This document shows, piece after piece, positions 28,092-38,995 of a DNA stretch of 64,000 nucleotides. The DNA is taken from positions 186,001-250,000 of the forward strand of contig JAWKWB010000007.1 in NCBI GenBank assembly GCA_041397775.1, written 5' to 3'. This DNA comes from Ga0077555 sp041397775. Lineage in GTDB: Bacteria > Pseudomonadota > Alphaproteobacteria > Rhizobiales > Hyphomicrobiaceae. Each line of letters starts with the position of its first letter. Position 1 is the stretch's first letter. Below the pieces are notes generated by a model, which made no database searches, had not been told where the DNA came from, and saw only the letters and a list, made by a program, of their open reading frames with translations. Made by a program: the position numbers and the translations under genes.

Positions 28092-28146
28092 TCGGCGCCC
28101 GCCCGCATCGCGATCCCCAATCATGTGGCGGACCGGCGTAGGCGCC

Positions 28147-29547
28147 TCAGAAGGCGACGTCCTTGTAGACGTTGTTGATGTTGCGGCCCCACGACGTCTC
28201 GTAGGCCTCCAGCATCGCTTCCGCCGCCGTGCGGCCGGATTCCACGATCTGCTGCGCGTAGTCGAGGTGGATTCGCTCGTCGGCGCCCTTCGCATCGAGC
28301 CGCTTGCGCGCCTTCAACCCTTCCGCGCTCATGGCCATCACCTCGCGTGCGATGTCGTGCAGCGTGTGCTTGCGAAAACGCGCATGGAGCGCGGCCTTGG
28401 GCACGTCCCCGCGCAGCGTGTCGCGTTCCTCCGCCGACCAGCCCTTGACGAGATCCCAGGCCGCATCGAGGGACGACTGGTCGTACAGCAGCCCCACCCA
28501 GAATGCGGGCAGGGCGTTGATGGCGCCGGCGAGGCCGGCATCGGCGCCGCGCATCTCCAGGAAGCGCTTCATGCGCACCTCCGGGAAGATGGTGGTGAGG
28601 TGGTCCGACCAGTCGTCGATGGTCGCCACCAGCGACTTCAGCTCCGGCCGGTCCAGCTTCTCGGCGAGGCGACCGCCCAGATAGTCGCGGAACGAGGCCC
28701 CGGCGACGTCGATGTACTGGCCGTCGCGATAGATGAAGTACATCGGCACGTCGAGGGCATACTCGACATAGCGATCGAAGCTCATGCCACCCTCGAACAC
28801 GAACGGCAGCAGCCCCGTGCGATTGCGGTCGGTGTCGCGCCAGACCTCGCTGCGCATCGACAGATAGCCGTTGGGCTTGCCCTCGGTGAACGGCGAGGCG
28901 GCGAAGATCGCGGTCGCCAGCGGTTGCAGCGCCAGCGAGACGCGCAGCTTGCGCACCATGTCCGCTTCGCTGGCGAAATCGAGGTTCACCTGGATGGTGG
29001 CCGTCCGGTACATCATGTCGAGGCCGCGCGAGCCGACCTGGGGCATGTAGCGCGTCATCACGCCATAGCGCCGCTTGGGCATCTTCGGCGTTTCGGCCAG
29101 CGTCCACGAGGGCGAGAACCCGAGTCCCAGGAAATTGACTTTCAGATCCTCGCCGATCGCGCGGACCTGATCGAGATGCGTCCGCGTCTCTGCCGCCACA
29201 TCGTGCATCGTCTCGAGCGGGGCGCCCGAAAGCTCGAACTGGCCGCCGGGCTCCAGCGACACGGTCGCCATGGGCTCGCCGTCGGGCCGCCGGAGCGCGA
29301 TGATGTTGTCGCCTTCGTTGATGGGTAGCCAGCCGTAGCGGTCCATCAACTGTTCCATGAGGGCGCGGATGCCGCGCGCGCCGTCGTAGGGCACGGGGCG
29401 CAGGTCGTCCGTCCGGAAACCGATCTTCTCGTGCTCGGTCCCGATGCGCCACTCGCCGGCTGGCTTGCAGCCAACCGAGAACCACGCGACCAGTTCGTCA
29501 TGTGAGCTGATCGGGGGTGATGGCTCGCCATCCTGCCTGGTCGACAT
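28147..29547 (-). CDS. gshA: glutamate-cysteine ligase, GCS2/plant type
   Basis: 466 residues, the length of the alphaproteobacterial/plant-type enzyme. It makes gamma-glutamylcysteine from glutamate, cysteine and ATP, the first step of glutathione synthesis. Visible family segments: WRIGTEHEKIGF near residue 34, VSLEPGGQFELSG near residue 94 (metal and glutamate binding), MYRTATIQVNLDF near residue 184 and MRSEVWRDTDRNRTG near residue 238. The ATG at 29547 has GGAG just upstream. The next gene upstream on the same strand is rsmE, and two 5-oxoprolinase-like genes precede it, which gives a possible link to the gamma-glutamyl cycle. Confidence 0.94.
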   Translation of the reverse strand: MSTRQDGEPSPPISSHDELVAWFSVGCKPAGEWRIGTEHEKIGFRTDDLRPVPYDGARGIRALMEQLMDRYGWLPINEGDNIIALRRPDGEPMATVSLEPGGQFELSGAPLETMHDVAAETRTHLDQVRAIGEDLKVNFLGLGFSPSWTLAETPKMPKRRYGVMTRYMPQVGSRGLDMMYRTATIQVNLDFASEADMVRKLRVSLALQPLATAIFAASPFTEGKPNGYLSMRSEVWRDTDRNRTGLLPFVFEGGMSFDRYVEYALDVPMYFIYRDGQYIDVAGASFRDYLGGRLAEKLDRPELKSLVATIDDWSDHLTTIFPEVRMKRFLEMRGADAGLAGAINALPAFWVGLLYDQSSLDAAWDLVKGWSAEERDTLRGDVPKAALHARFRKHTLHDIAREVMAMSAEGLKARKRLDAKGADERIHLDYAQQIVESGRTAAEAMLEAYETSWGRNINNVYKDVAF

Positions 29548-29616
29548 GCATGCTCCTAGCTGCTGCGCGCGGCCAACGCCGTGGGGGCGGGCCGGCGTCG
29601 TGAGTGGCACACTTAT

Positions 29617-29667
29617 GGCGGGCGGCAGGCCGGTGCACAAGTCCCGGTCACGCGAACGCCGCCCGCC
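29617..29667. repeat. inverted repeat between rsmE and gshA
   Basis: Perfect 10-bp GC-rich arms (29617-29626 GGCGGGCGGC and 29658-29667) are separated by 31 bases in the 212-base gap after the rsmE stop. It could be a weak terminator or an mRNA structure. There is no U-run. Confidence 0.35.
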
Positions 29668-29759
29668 ACTCCAATGGCCGGTTCGCGCGCCGCGCACACA
29701 TGAGATTTTCTCGCGTATCGGTTGAGCGGGACTCAAGGCCCCCGCGGGCCGCGACCGGC

Positions 29760-30515
29760 TCAGCGCCAGTCGCCCGACACCGCGTTGACGAGCGCGAGCG
29801 CGGCGACAGCCGCCGTATCCGCACGCATGATGCGCGGGCCCAGCGAAATGCGCAGCACCCCGGGGCACGCCAGCAGCAACTGTCGCTCCGCCTGGTCGAA
29901 CCCGCCTTCCGGCCCGATCAGTACGGCCATCGGCCCCGCTGGCGCGCTGGACAAGGCCGTGATCGGATTGGCGATGGGCGCACCCTCGTCGCAGAAGATC
30001 AGCGTCCGGCCGGCGTCCCAGGCACTCAGTGCGGCCTTGAGCGTGACGGGCGGCTTCACATCCGGCACGCGCAGCACGCCGCACTGCTCGGCCGCCTCGA
30101 TCACGTTGGCCCGCATCCGCTCCAGGTTGACGCGCTCGGCCACCGTGCGCGCTGTCAGGACCGGCTGCAGGGCCGCTACCCCCAGCTCGGTCGCCTTCTG
30201 CACCATGTAGTCGAGCCGGGCCCGCTTCAGCGGCGCGAATAGATAGAGGATGTCGGGACCGTCCGCCTGCGGCCTGCTTTGGCTGCGGATTTCCAGGCTC
30301 GCATCACGCCGCCCCGTGCGCATCAGGCCAGCGCGCCACTCCCCGTCGCGTCCGTTGAAGACGAGCATCTGCTCGCCCTCGCCGAGCCGCATGACGTTGA
30401 CGAGATAGTTCGTCTGCTCGCGCGTCAGGGCGACGACGGCCCCCGCGCTCAAGTCCGCCTCGAGAAACAGGCGCGGGGCGCGGAAATCCTCGTTCGGGGC
30501 GTCGTCGGTCACCAT
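29760..30515 (-). CDS. rsmE: 16S rRNA (uracil(1498)-N(3))-methyltransferase
   Basis: 251 residues, normal for RsmE. It methylates U1498 of 16S rRNA in the 30S subunit, using S-adenosylmethionine. The SPOUT/trefoil-knot C terminus is clear: VLIGPEGGFDQAE near residue 194, then LGPRIMRADTAAVAAL near residue 226. The N-terminal PUA-like domain includes YLVNVMRLGEGE. It starts 7 bases after the hydantoinase A stop, so it is in that operon, an association with no obvious functional sense beyond co-expression. The rsmE-gshA order is common in alphaproteobacteria. Confidence 0.95.
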   Translation of the reverse strand: MVTDDAPNEDFRAPRLFLEADLSAGAVVALTREQTNYLVNVMRLGEGEQMLVFNGRDGEWRAGLMRTGRRDASLEIRSQSRPQADGPDILYLFAPLKRARLDYMVQKATELGVAALQPVLTARTVAERVNLERMRANVIEAAEQCGVLRVPDVKPPVTLKAALSAWDAGRTLIFCDEGAPIANPITALSSAPAGPMAVLIGPEGGFDQAERQLLLACPGVLRISLGPRIMRADTAAVAALALVNAVSGDWR

Positions 30516-30522
30516 GGCAGGC

Positions 30523-32586
30523 TCATGCCGTAGCAGTGGCGGGGGCCACGGCGATGTCGAGCCAGCCGTGCTCGGTCACGCGCGCGACGTCGCCTTCGGC
30601 GATGAGAACCGTCGTCGTGGCTCCCTCGACCAGCGCCGGCCCGGGGATCTCCTGGGCACACGCCAGCGCCTCGAACGCGAACACGGGCACCTCCAGCCAC
30701 CGGCCCAGATGCACGCGCTGGTGCCGTATGGGCGCAGCCGCCGCACCACGTGAAAGCGTCGGCTCCTTCGGCAGGTCGGGCAGTTCCCCGATCACGGCGG
30801 CGCGCGCATTGACGAGCACCACCTCGTTGCCGCGCTGGGAGTAGGTGTAGAGTTCCTCGTGTCGTTCGTGGAAACGGTTGGCGATGTCCTCGACCAGTGT
30901 CGGGCTCGACCAGTCGACGGTGTCGAGAGGCACGTTGATCTCGAAGATCTGCTCGCCATAGCGCATGTCCGCGCTGCGCGACACGCGCACGGGTCCGGCG
31001 AAGCTCGCGCCCAGGCGCTTGCGGCCCTCGCTCTCCATCTCGGTGTAGAGGCCTCGCAAGCCATCCGCCTGCAGGGCCGCTTCGTCACCGATGTGCGTGC
31101 GGGAGACCTCGTAGCGGATGTCGCTCGCCAGCATGCCCCAGGCGGACAGCACGGAGGCCACGCGCGGCACGATCACGCGCCGCATCGACAACAGCCGCGC
31201 CACGTCCACCGCGTGCAGGCCCGCCGCGCCGCCGAACGAGAGCAGGGCGAAACCGGTCGGGTCGATGCCGCGCCGCACGGACACGAGACGGATGCCCTCC
31301 GCCATGCGGCCGTTGACGATGCGCACGACGCCCGAGGCCGCCGCAACCGCGTCGAGGCCGATCTGCTGGCCGAGCACCGCCAACGCACGTTCGGCGGCGG
31401 GCCGGTCGAGCGGCATGCGCCCGCCGAGCATGCCCGTGGCATCGAGCAGGCCGAGCGTCAGGTTCGCGTCGGTGACGGTGGTGAGCGTGCCGCCCCGCCC
31501 GTAGCAGGCTGGACCCGGCTCCGCACCCGCGCTCTCCGGCCCGACGTGCAGGACGCCGGCGGCATCCACTTTCGCGATGGAGCCGCCGCCCGCCCCCAGC
31601 GTCACGATGTCGAGGCTCGGCAGTGCGATCCGCTGTCCCGCGATGCCGCGATCGACCGAGACGCCCGGCGTGCTGGCGCGAATGAGTGAGATGTCCGTGG
31701 ACGTGCCGCCCATGTCGAACGGCACGAGGTTGGCGGCGCCCGTCAACCGCGACGCATAGCGGCTGCCCGCAACGCCGCCGGCCGGCCCCGACAGCACTGT
31801 CGCCGCCGCCAGCCGGATCGCTTCCTCGACCGGCGCCACGCCGCCATGCGACAGCATGATGAGCAGGGGGCCGCTGTACTGAGCTTCCGCCAACCGCACG
31901 CGCAGGCGCTGCATGTAGCGATCGACGACGGGCCCGACGTAGGCGTTGATGATCGTCGTGGAGACGCGCTCGTATTCCTTGATCTGCGGATAGACGTCCG
32001 ACGAGGTGGTGACGAAGCACTCCGGCAGCGCCGCGCGCACTGCGGCTTCCGCCGCCCGCTCGTGCGCCGGGTTCTTCCAGGCATGCAGGAAGCAGATGGC
32101 GACAGCGTCGACTTTCGCGGCGCGCAAGGCGGCGATGGCTGCCTTGAGCGACGCCGGATCGAGCGGCTGCAGGACTTCGCCGCTGGCGCGCATGCGCTCC
32201 CTGACGCCGAGCCGCAAGGCGCGCGGTACGAGGGGCTCGGGCGGGGTCATGCGCAGGTTGTAGCGCTCCTCGGGTTTCAGGCCCTCGCGCATCTCCAGCA
32301 CGTCGCGGTGCCCCGCCGTCGTGATCAGGCCGACCCTGGCTCCCTTGCGCTCCAGCAGCGCATTCGTGGCCACCGTCGTGCCGTGCACGATGCGCTCGGT
32401 CTGCTGCAGCAGGCTGAGCCGATCGCACCCCACCGCCTCGGCGAGTCGCGACAAGCCTTCCATGACACCGATGGATTGGTCCTGTGGCGTGGACGGCGAT
32501 TTCGCTACGACGCAGCGTCCGCCGTCGTCGATGGCCACCAGATCCGTGAACGTCCCGCCGACGTCGATACCGATGCGAAACATCAA
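30523..32586 (-). CDS. hydantoinase/oxoprolinase family protein, subunit A
   Basis: 687 residues, the usual size of HyuA/5-oxoprolinase A-type proteins. The ATP-binding start RIGIDVGGTFTDLVAID belongs to the actin/ASKHA fold; EGIRLVSVRRGIDP and LLSFGGAAGLHA in the second half are family-typical. Such proteins, with a B subunit, hydrolyse 5-oxoproline, hydantoins or N-methylhydantoin with ATP. The B subunit gene lies 30 bases upstream on the same strand, and rsmE and gshA follow. 5-oxoproline as substrate is attractive because of gshA but is unproven. Acetone carboxylase subunits belong to the same superfamily and cannot be fully excluded. Confidence 0.9.
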   Translation of the reverse strand: MMFRIGIDVGGTFTDLVAIDDGGRCVVAKSPSTPQDQSIGVMEGLSRLAEAVGCDRLSLLQQTERIVHGTTVATNALLERKGARVGLITTAGHRDVLEMREGLKPEERYNLRMTPPEPLVPRALRLGVRERMRASGEVLQPLDPASLKAAIAALRAAKVDAVAICFLHAWKNPAHERAAEAAVRAALPECFVTTSSDVYPQIKEYERVSTTIINAYVGPVVDRYMQRLRVRLAEAQYSGPLLIMLSHGGVAPVEEAIRLAAATVLSGPAGGVAGSRYASRLTGAANLVPFDMGGTSTDISLIRASTPGVSVDRGIAGQRIALPSLDIVTLGAGGGSIAKVDAAGVLHVGPESAGAEPGPACYGRGGTLTTVTDANLTLGLLDATGMLGGRMPLDRPAAERALAVLGQQIGLDAVAAASGVVRIVNGRMAEGIRLVSVRRGIDPTGFALLSFGGAAGLHAVDVARLLSMRRVIVPRVASVLSAWGMLASDIRYEVSRTHIGDEAALQADGLRGLYTEMESEGRKRLGASFAGPVRVSRSADMRYGEQIFEINVPLDTVDWSSPTLVEDIANRFHERHEELYTYSQRGNEVVLVNARAAVIGELPDLPKEPTLSRGAAAAPIRHQRVHLGRWLEVPVFAFEALACAQEIPGPALVEGATTTVLIAEGDVARVTEHGWLDIAVAPATATA

Positions 32587-32616
32587 GCCATTCCCCGTGA
32601 GCCGCTTGGCCGGTCG

Positions 32617-34305
32617 TCAGGACCGCTTCGTGACGATGCCGTTTTCAATGTCGCGCGTCGTTGCTGCGGCATCCCGCTTGGCGGGATCGCCCCAGCCGCC
32701 CCCACCGCCCGAGTGGACCACGAGCGTGTCGCCCGGAAGGATCTCGATGCCGACCTCCTTCGTCTTGAGTTCCCGCTCGCGACCGTCGGCATGGCGCAGC
32801 AGATAGTGATGCGGTGCGCCGTCGTTGCCGCCCAGCATACCGCGCGCGCCATGCCTGACGCCGTCGCCGGCCGTGTTGCCGACCGCGGTCTTGCCGGTTT
32901 CGATGACCATTTCCAGGTCGGCGCCGGTGCCGCCGCGATATTGGCCCGCCCCCCCGGAATCCGGCCGGTACTCGTGATGCAGGAACAGGAACGGAAAGCG
33001 CACTTCGGCCACCTCGATGGAGCCGAACTTGATGCCGCCCGCCGAGTGCCACTCGCCGACGGCGTTGTAGCCGTCCCCTGCGATCGAGCCGCCACCGCCC
33101 GGCCGTGCCTGGAACAGGTGCCAGATGAATCCCTTGCCGGTGCGCGGATCCTCGCCCTTGATGGCGATGCGGAACCTGCGGCCCCAGCCGCCCATGGCGC
33201 GCTCCGGGCAGGCTTGCGACAGCGCCACGACGATGGCCTCCACGATCTCGTTCGAGCAGTGGCTGGTGCACAGCGTCACCGGTGCGCCGTCGTTGGCCCA
33301 TACGATGGTGCCGGGGCGCGCCTTGACGCTCAACGGGCGCAGCGAGCCGTCGTTCTTGGGCACGTCCGGGTCGATCAGGTAGAAGAACGCCATCGCGCAG
33401 GCCGACTGCATGTTGGCGTGCGATGAGTTGACGAAGCTCGTCGCCTCTGCGTCCGAGGCGGTGAGATCCACTTCGACATCGCTGCCGCGCACCGTCACCT
33501 TGGCGCGAATGGCGACGTCCGTGCGCCCGCGGCCGTCGTCGTCGAGAAACGCCTCGCCGTGATAGACGCCGTCCGTCCAGGCCGAGACGATGGCGCGCGT
33601 CTGCTGTTCGGCGCCGTCGAGCATCGCCTCGATGGCGGCTGCGAGCCGGTCCGGCCCCAGTTCCGCGACGAGTTCGTCCAGCCGCCGCTCGCACAGCTTC
33701 GCCGAGCCGATCATCGCCGCAAGGTCGCCGCGGAAATCGCGCGAATGCCGCACGTTGGTGGCGATCATGCGCAGGAGATCCTCGCGCGGGCATCCCTTGT
33801 CGTGGATGCGCAGCGGCGTGATGCGGATGCCTTCCTGGAAGATCTCCGTCGCGCCGGGATTGTAGGCGCCGTGTGTCGAGCCGCCGATATCGCTCATGTG
33901 CGCGCGGTTGATCGACCAGAACAGCAGCCGCTCACCGGCAAACACCGGCACGAACACCGTCACGTCCGGCAGGTGGTTGCCGCCGTGGTAGGGGTCGTTG
34001 AGGAGGAAGACGTCGCCTCTATGGGTGTCGCCGTGGAAGGCCTCGGCCACCGAGCGCGCGGCGAAGGGAAGAGCGCCGACATGAACGGGGACGTGCTCCG
34101 CCTGGGCGACGAGCCGCCCGGTTCCGTCGCAGATGCCCGTCGAGAAATCCCGGCTGGAATTGAGGATCTGCGAGTAGGACGTGCGCAGCATCGCCTCGCC
34201 CATTTCCTCCACGATGGAGTGCAGCCGGTGCCGCACGACCGAGACCGTGATGGGATCGACAGCGGTGGCATTCGGGTCGCGCACCGGGCTTGCGGCAAGG
34301 GTCAT
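32617..34305 (-). CDS. hydantoinase B/oxoprolinase family protein, subunit B
   Basis: 562 residues, typical of HyuB/oxoprolinase B-type subunits. Family segments include SVVRHRLHSIVEEMGEAMLRTSYS near the N terminus, DVFLLNDPYHGGNHLPDVTV near residue 99, and GGGGSIAGDGYNAVGEWHS near residue 408, with a glycine-rich GGGGGWGDPAKRD end near residue 538. It is the first gene of the four-gene run with subunit A, rsmE and gshA. ATG at 34305 has GGAG 6-7 bases upstream and was chosen over 34347. Together with subunit A it forms an ATP-dependent cyclic-amide hydrolase. Confidence 0.9.
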   Translation of the reverse strand: MTLAASPVRDPNATAVDPITVSVVRHRLHSIVEEMGEAMLRTSYSQILNSSRDFSTGICDGTGRLVAQAEHVPVHVGALPFAARSVAEAFHGDTHRGDVFLLNDPYHGGNHLPDVTVFVPVFAGERLLFWSINRAHMSDIGGSTHGAYNPGATEIFQEGIRITPLRIHDKGCPREDLLRMIATNVRHSRDFRGDLAAMIGSAKLCERRLDELVAELGPDRLAAAIEAMLDGAEQQTRAIVSAWTDGVYHGEAFLDDDGRGRTDVAIRAKVTVRGSDVEVDLTASDAEATSFVNSSHANMQSACAMAFFYLIDPDVPKNDGSLRPLSVKARPGTIVWANDGAPVTLCTSHCSNEIVEAIVVALSQACPERAMGGWGRRFRIAIKGEDPRTGKGFIWHLFQARPGGGGSIAGDGYNAVGEWHSAGGIKFGSIEVAEVRFPFLFLHHEYRPDSGGAGQYRGGTGADLEMVIETGKTAVGNTAGDGVRHGARGMLGGNDGAPHHYLLRHADGRERELKTKEVGIEILPGDTLVVHSGGGGGWGDPAKRDAAATTRDIENGIVTKRS

Positions 34306-34395
34306 GCAGCGCTCCAGGGAGGAAGGCACGGGAGATTGCACGAGCATGCCGACAAGCCACCCCCCGCGTCAACACGAGGCACGGTATGTCGCGCC

Positions 34396-35936
34396 TCAGG
34401 GCACACGGCGAATTTCGGGAACGCAATCCACCAGATTGGCCAGCGCGCCGAACCGACGCGACAGGCGCTCGCCGTCGAGAGGCCAGAGCGCCTGCGGAAT
34501 GGCGAGGACGAGGCGCCCGTTCTCATAGGAGAGCGGCGTCTGCGTGATGATCCCCTCGTGTCCGATGGACAGCATGTGCGCCGCCCGCACGGCCGCGCCG
34601 AGGATGCGGGCGCGCTTCAGCACGCGCTTGGAAATGACGGAGCGCAGGCGCTCCGATAGCTGCACCATCGACCCGTTGTCGTCGTCCGAGCCGACGTGGC
34701 GATAATAGACCGTGAGAGCCAGGAAGATGCGCCCCTCGTGATCGATGCCACCCAGTGCGGCATGTGCGATGACGTTCAGGCTCTGCTCGCCGCGATAATC
34801 GGGATGCGCGCGCCAGCCGATGTCCGACAGCAGGCAGGCGGCATAGCGTTGTCGCTTCTCCTCGTCCGTCTCGCGTGGTCCGGGGCCGGTGAAAAGGGCA
34901 TCCGTCCAGCGGCACAACTCCTGCGCATGCTGTGCCGAGCGCGAGCGTAGCCGCGAATAATCGGCCGCGAAGGAGAGGAGCGGGTCCTTCTCGCGTTCGC
35001 TGGCGGGGAGCTGGTCGTAGACGAGGCCCTCTCGAATGCCGAATACCGAAAACACCACCTCTTTCGGCTTCATGCGGCGCAACAGCCGCTCCAGCACCAG
35101 CGCGCCCAGCGGCAGCACTTCCCGCCGAGCCTTGGAAATGCCCGAGGCGCCCTTCAGCTCGGTCAGCTTGCGGGCCCGGCGGACGGTCTCGCAGAACTCG
35201 ATCGCCTCGCGCGTGGGGATGCGATAGCCGTGCGTCACTCGCAAGGGATAGTCGTGCATCTCCATGTGCAGCTTGGCGAGCGCGCGCCATGTGCCGCCGA
35301 CGGGATAGAACGTGCGTCCCTCGCCCTTTGCCAGCCACGGCACGCTGGCCAGGTTCTGGTCGGCGGCGTCCTGCGCCCGGTCCAGCTTGCCGCCGGACGT
35401 GTCGAGCAGCCGCAATCCGCCGAGCGGCAGCGTCGTCGACTGCCGGCGCTGCTGGCCTGCGATGTCGATCAGTTCCAGACTGCCGCCACCCAGGTCGCCC
35501 GCGATGCCGTCGGGCTTGACGAACCCCATGAGGATGCCGAACGCCGCCAGCTCCGCTTCACGCTCGCCGGACAGGATGTCGATGCGCACGCCGGCGGCAG
35601 CCTCTGCCCGGGCGATGAATTCCGGCCCGTCCACGGCCTCGCGCACGGCGGCGGTAGCGATGGCGCGGACATTGCGAACCTCGAGCAACGTGCAGATGGC
35701 ACGAAACCGCCTCAGGGCGGCAAGCGCGCGGTCCACGCTTTCGTTGCCCAGATGGTGGGTGCTGGCCACGTTCCGGCCCAGGCCGCACAGAACCTTTTCG
35801 TTGAACAGCGGCGTCGGGCTGCGCAATGCGCCCTCGTAGACCACCAGCCGCACCGAGTTCGAGCCGATGTCGATCACGCCGATCGGTTCGCCGGCAGTGC
35901 CTGCGGTCAGGCTCACGTCGTTTTGCGCGCTCGTGC

Positions 35937-35940
<4 letters not shown>
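34396..35940 (-). CDS. ppx: exopolyphosphatase / Ppx-GppA phosphatase
   Basis: 514 residues. The ASKHA-fold phosphatase start GVIDIGSNSVRLVVYE is near residue 20, with DLGGGSLELIDI near residue 144 (Walker-like phosphate loop). The C-terminal half carries an HD-like part (LLSDIGWRAHPDYRGE near residue 359, then HAALGGIDHEGR). It degrades polyphosphate or pppGpp. The start TTG at 35940 overlaps the ppk stop (TTGA), and AAGAAGG precedes it, so translation is probably coupled to ppk: the synthesis and degradation enzymes of polyphosphate come from one message. Confidence 0.93.
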
Positions 35941-38159
<2,219 letters not shown>

Positions 38160-38227
38160 GCGAATGGCTCCCTGGGACCGGCACGGCAACGCTCGATGGT
38201 TGCCGCAGGCCTTGTGGGCATTTTATC

Positions 38228-38245
38228 GCGACAGTTGCGTGACTG
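38228..38245 (-). promoter_or_regulatory. candidate PHO box upstream of ppk
   Basis: On the minus strand CAGTCAC-GCAA-CTGTCGC forms two 7-bp repeats separated by 4 bases, each 6/7 to the PhoB repeat CTGTCAC. A TAAAAT at 38225-38220 follows closely and could be a -10 element. It lies about 70 bases before the ppk GTG. Confidence 0.5.
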
Positions 38246-38265
38246 TCCGGCAGTTTTTTGGGGGA

Positions 38266-38278
38266 CGGCGGAACACTA
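38266..38278. repeat. possible remnant of the module B palindrome at the hdaA stop
   Basis: The minus strand reads TTAGTGTTCC, the same decamer that begins the module at 44099 and that differs by one base from the R1 module end. It supplies the TAG of hdaA. Nothing else of the palindrome is recognisable. Confidence 0.25.
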
Positions 38279-38995
38279 ACCCGGCAGGTCCGGCCCGTCC
38301 TCGGCGTCGGCGCTGGACACTTCTCCCAGGACTTCCGCCGCGAGCGCCCGGGTCACCTTGCGGCGGGTGGCGAGCGCGCGATGGTCGATCTCCTCCACGA
38401 TGCGCGCGGCGGTCTCCGTCGAACGCTCGATATGCAACGCGAGATAGGCGAGGACGTGCGGCTCGACCACGAGCTGGCGATCCGCGAACAGCTTGACCAG
38501 CAGCGCGCGCAGCAGCTCCTCGTCCGGCGTCTCGATCTGGACGACCGGCAATGCGCGCAGGCGCGAGCGCAGGTCCGGCAACGCGACGTTGAGGTCGCCC
38601 GGGGCCTGGCTCGACGTCAACAGTACGAACTGGCGATGCTCGCGCGCCAGGTTCAGAATATGGAACAGGATTTTCTCGTCCCCGATGCCGGCGTCGAGAT
38701 CCTCCACGACGAGGCTGCCGTTCCGGGACAGGCAGCCGATCGCCGCATCGTCGAGCGTCGCGGCCGCAACGATCTCCGCACCGCTGCGGCGGCACCAGAC
38801 GTGGGCGAGATGGCTCTTGCCCGAGCGCGCCGGCCCCAGGACGAGCGCGCTGGCAACCGGCCAGTCCGGCCACCGGTCGACCAGGTCCGTCGCTGCCGCA
38901 TTGGAGCTGCTGACGAGAAAATCCTCGTCGCCGAATGCGGCCCGGTGCGGAAGCTCCAGGACGAGTTGGCGCGGTATGCTTTCGATCGACGACAT
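38276..38995 (-). CDS. hdaA: DnaA regulatory inactivator HdaA-like protein
   Basis: 239 residues. AAA+ protein related to DnaA domain III but without the DNA-binding domain IV, as in Hda. The Walker A stretch GPARSGKSHLAHVW is near residue 54, the Walker B segment LVVEDLDA near residue 95, and LTSSQAPGDL with LPDLRSRL follows as in DnaA-family sensor regions. With the beta clamp, Hda promotes ATP hydrolysis on DnaA and limits initiation. Its ATG overlaps the stop of the AI-2E permease gene (TGATG). The final TAG lies within a motif shared with the repeat family. Confidence 0.88.
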   Translation of the reverse strand: MSSIESIPRQLVLELPHRAAFGDEDFLVSSSNAAATDLVDRWPDWPVASALVLGPARSGKSHLAHVWCRRSGAEIVAAATLDDAAIGCLSRNGSLVVEDLDAGIGDEKILFHILNLAREHRQFVLLTSSQAPGDLNVALPDLRSRLRALPVVQIETPDEELLRALLVKLFADRQLVVEPHVLAYLALHIERSTETAARIVEEIDHRALATRRKVTRALAAEVLGEVSSADAEDGPDLPG

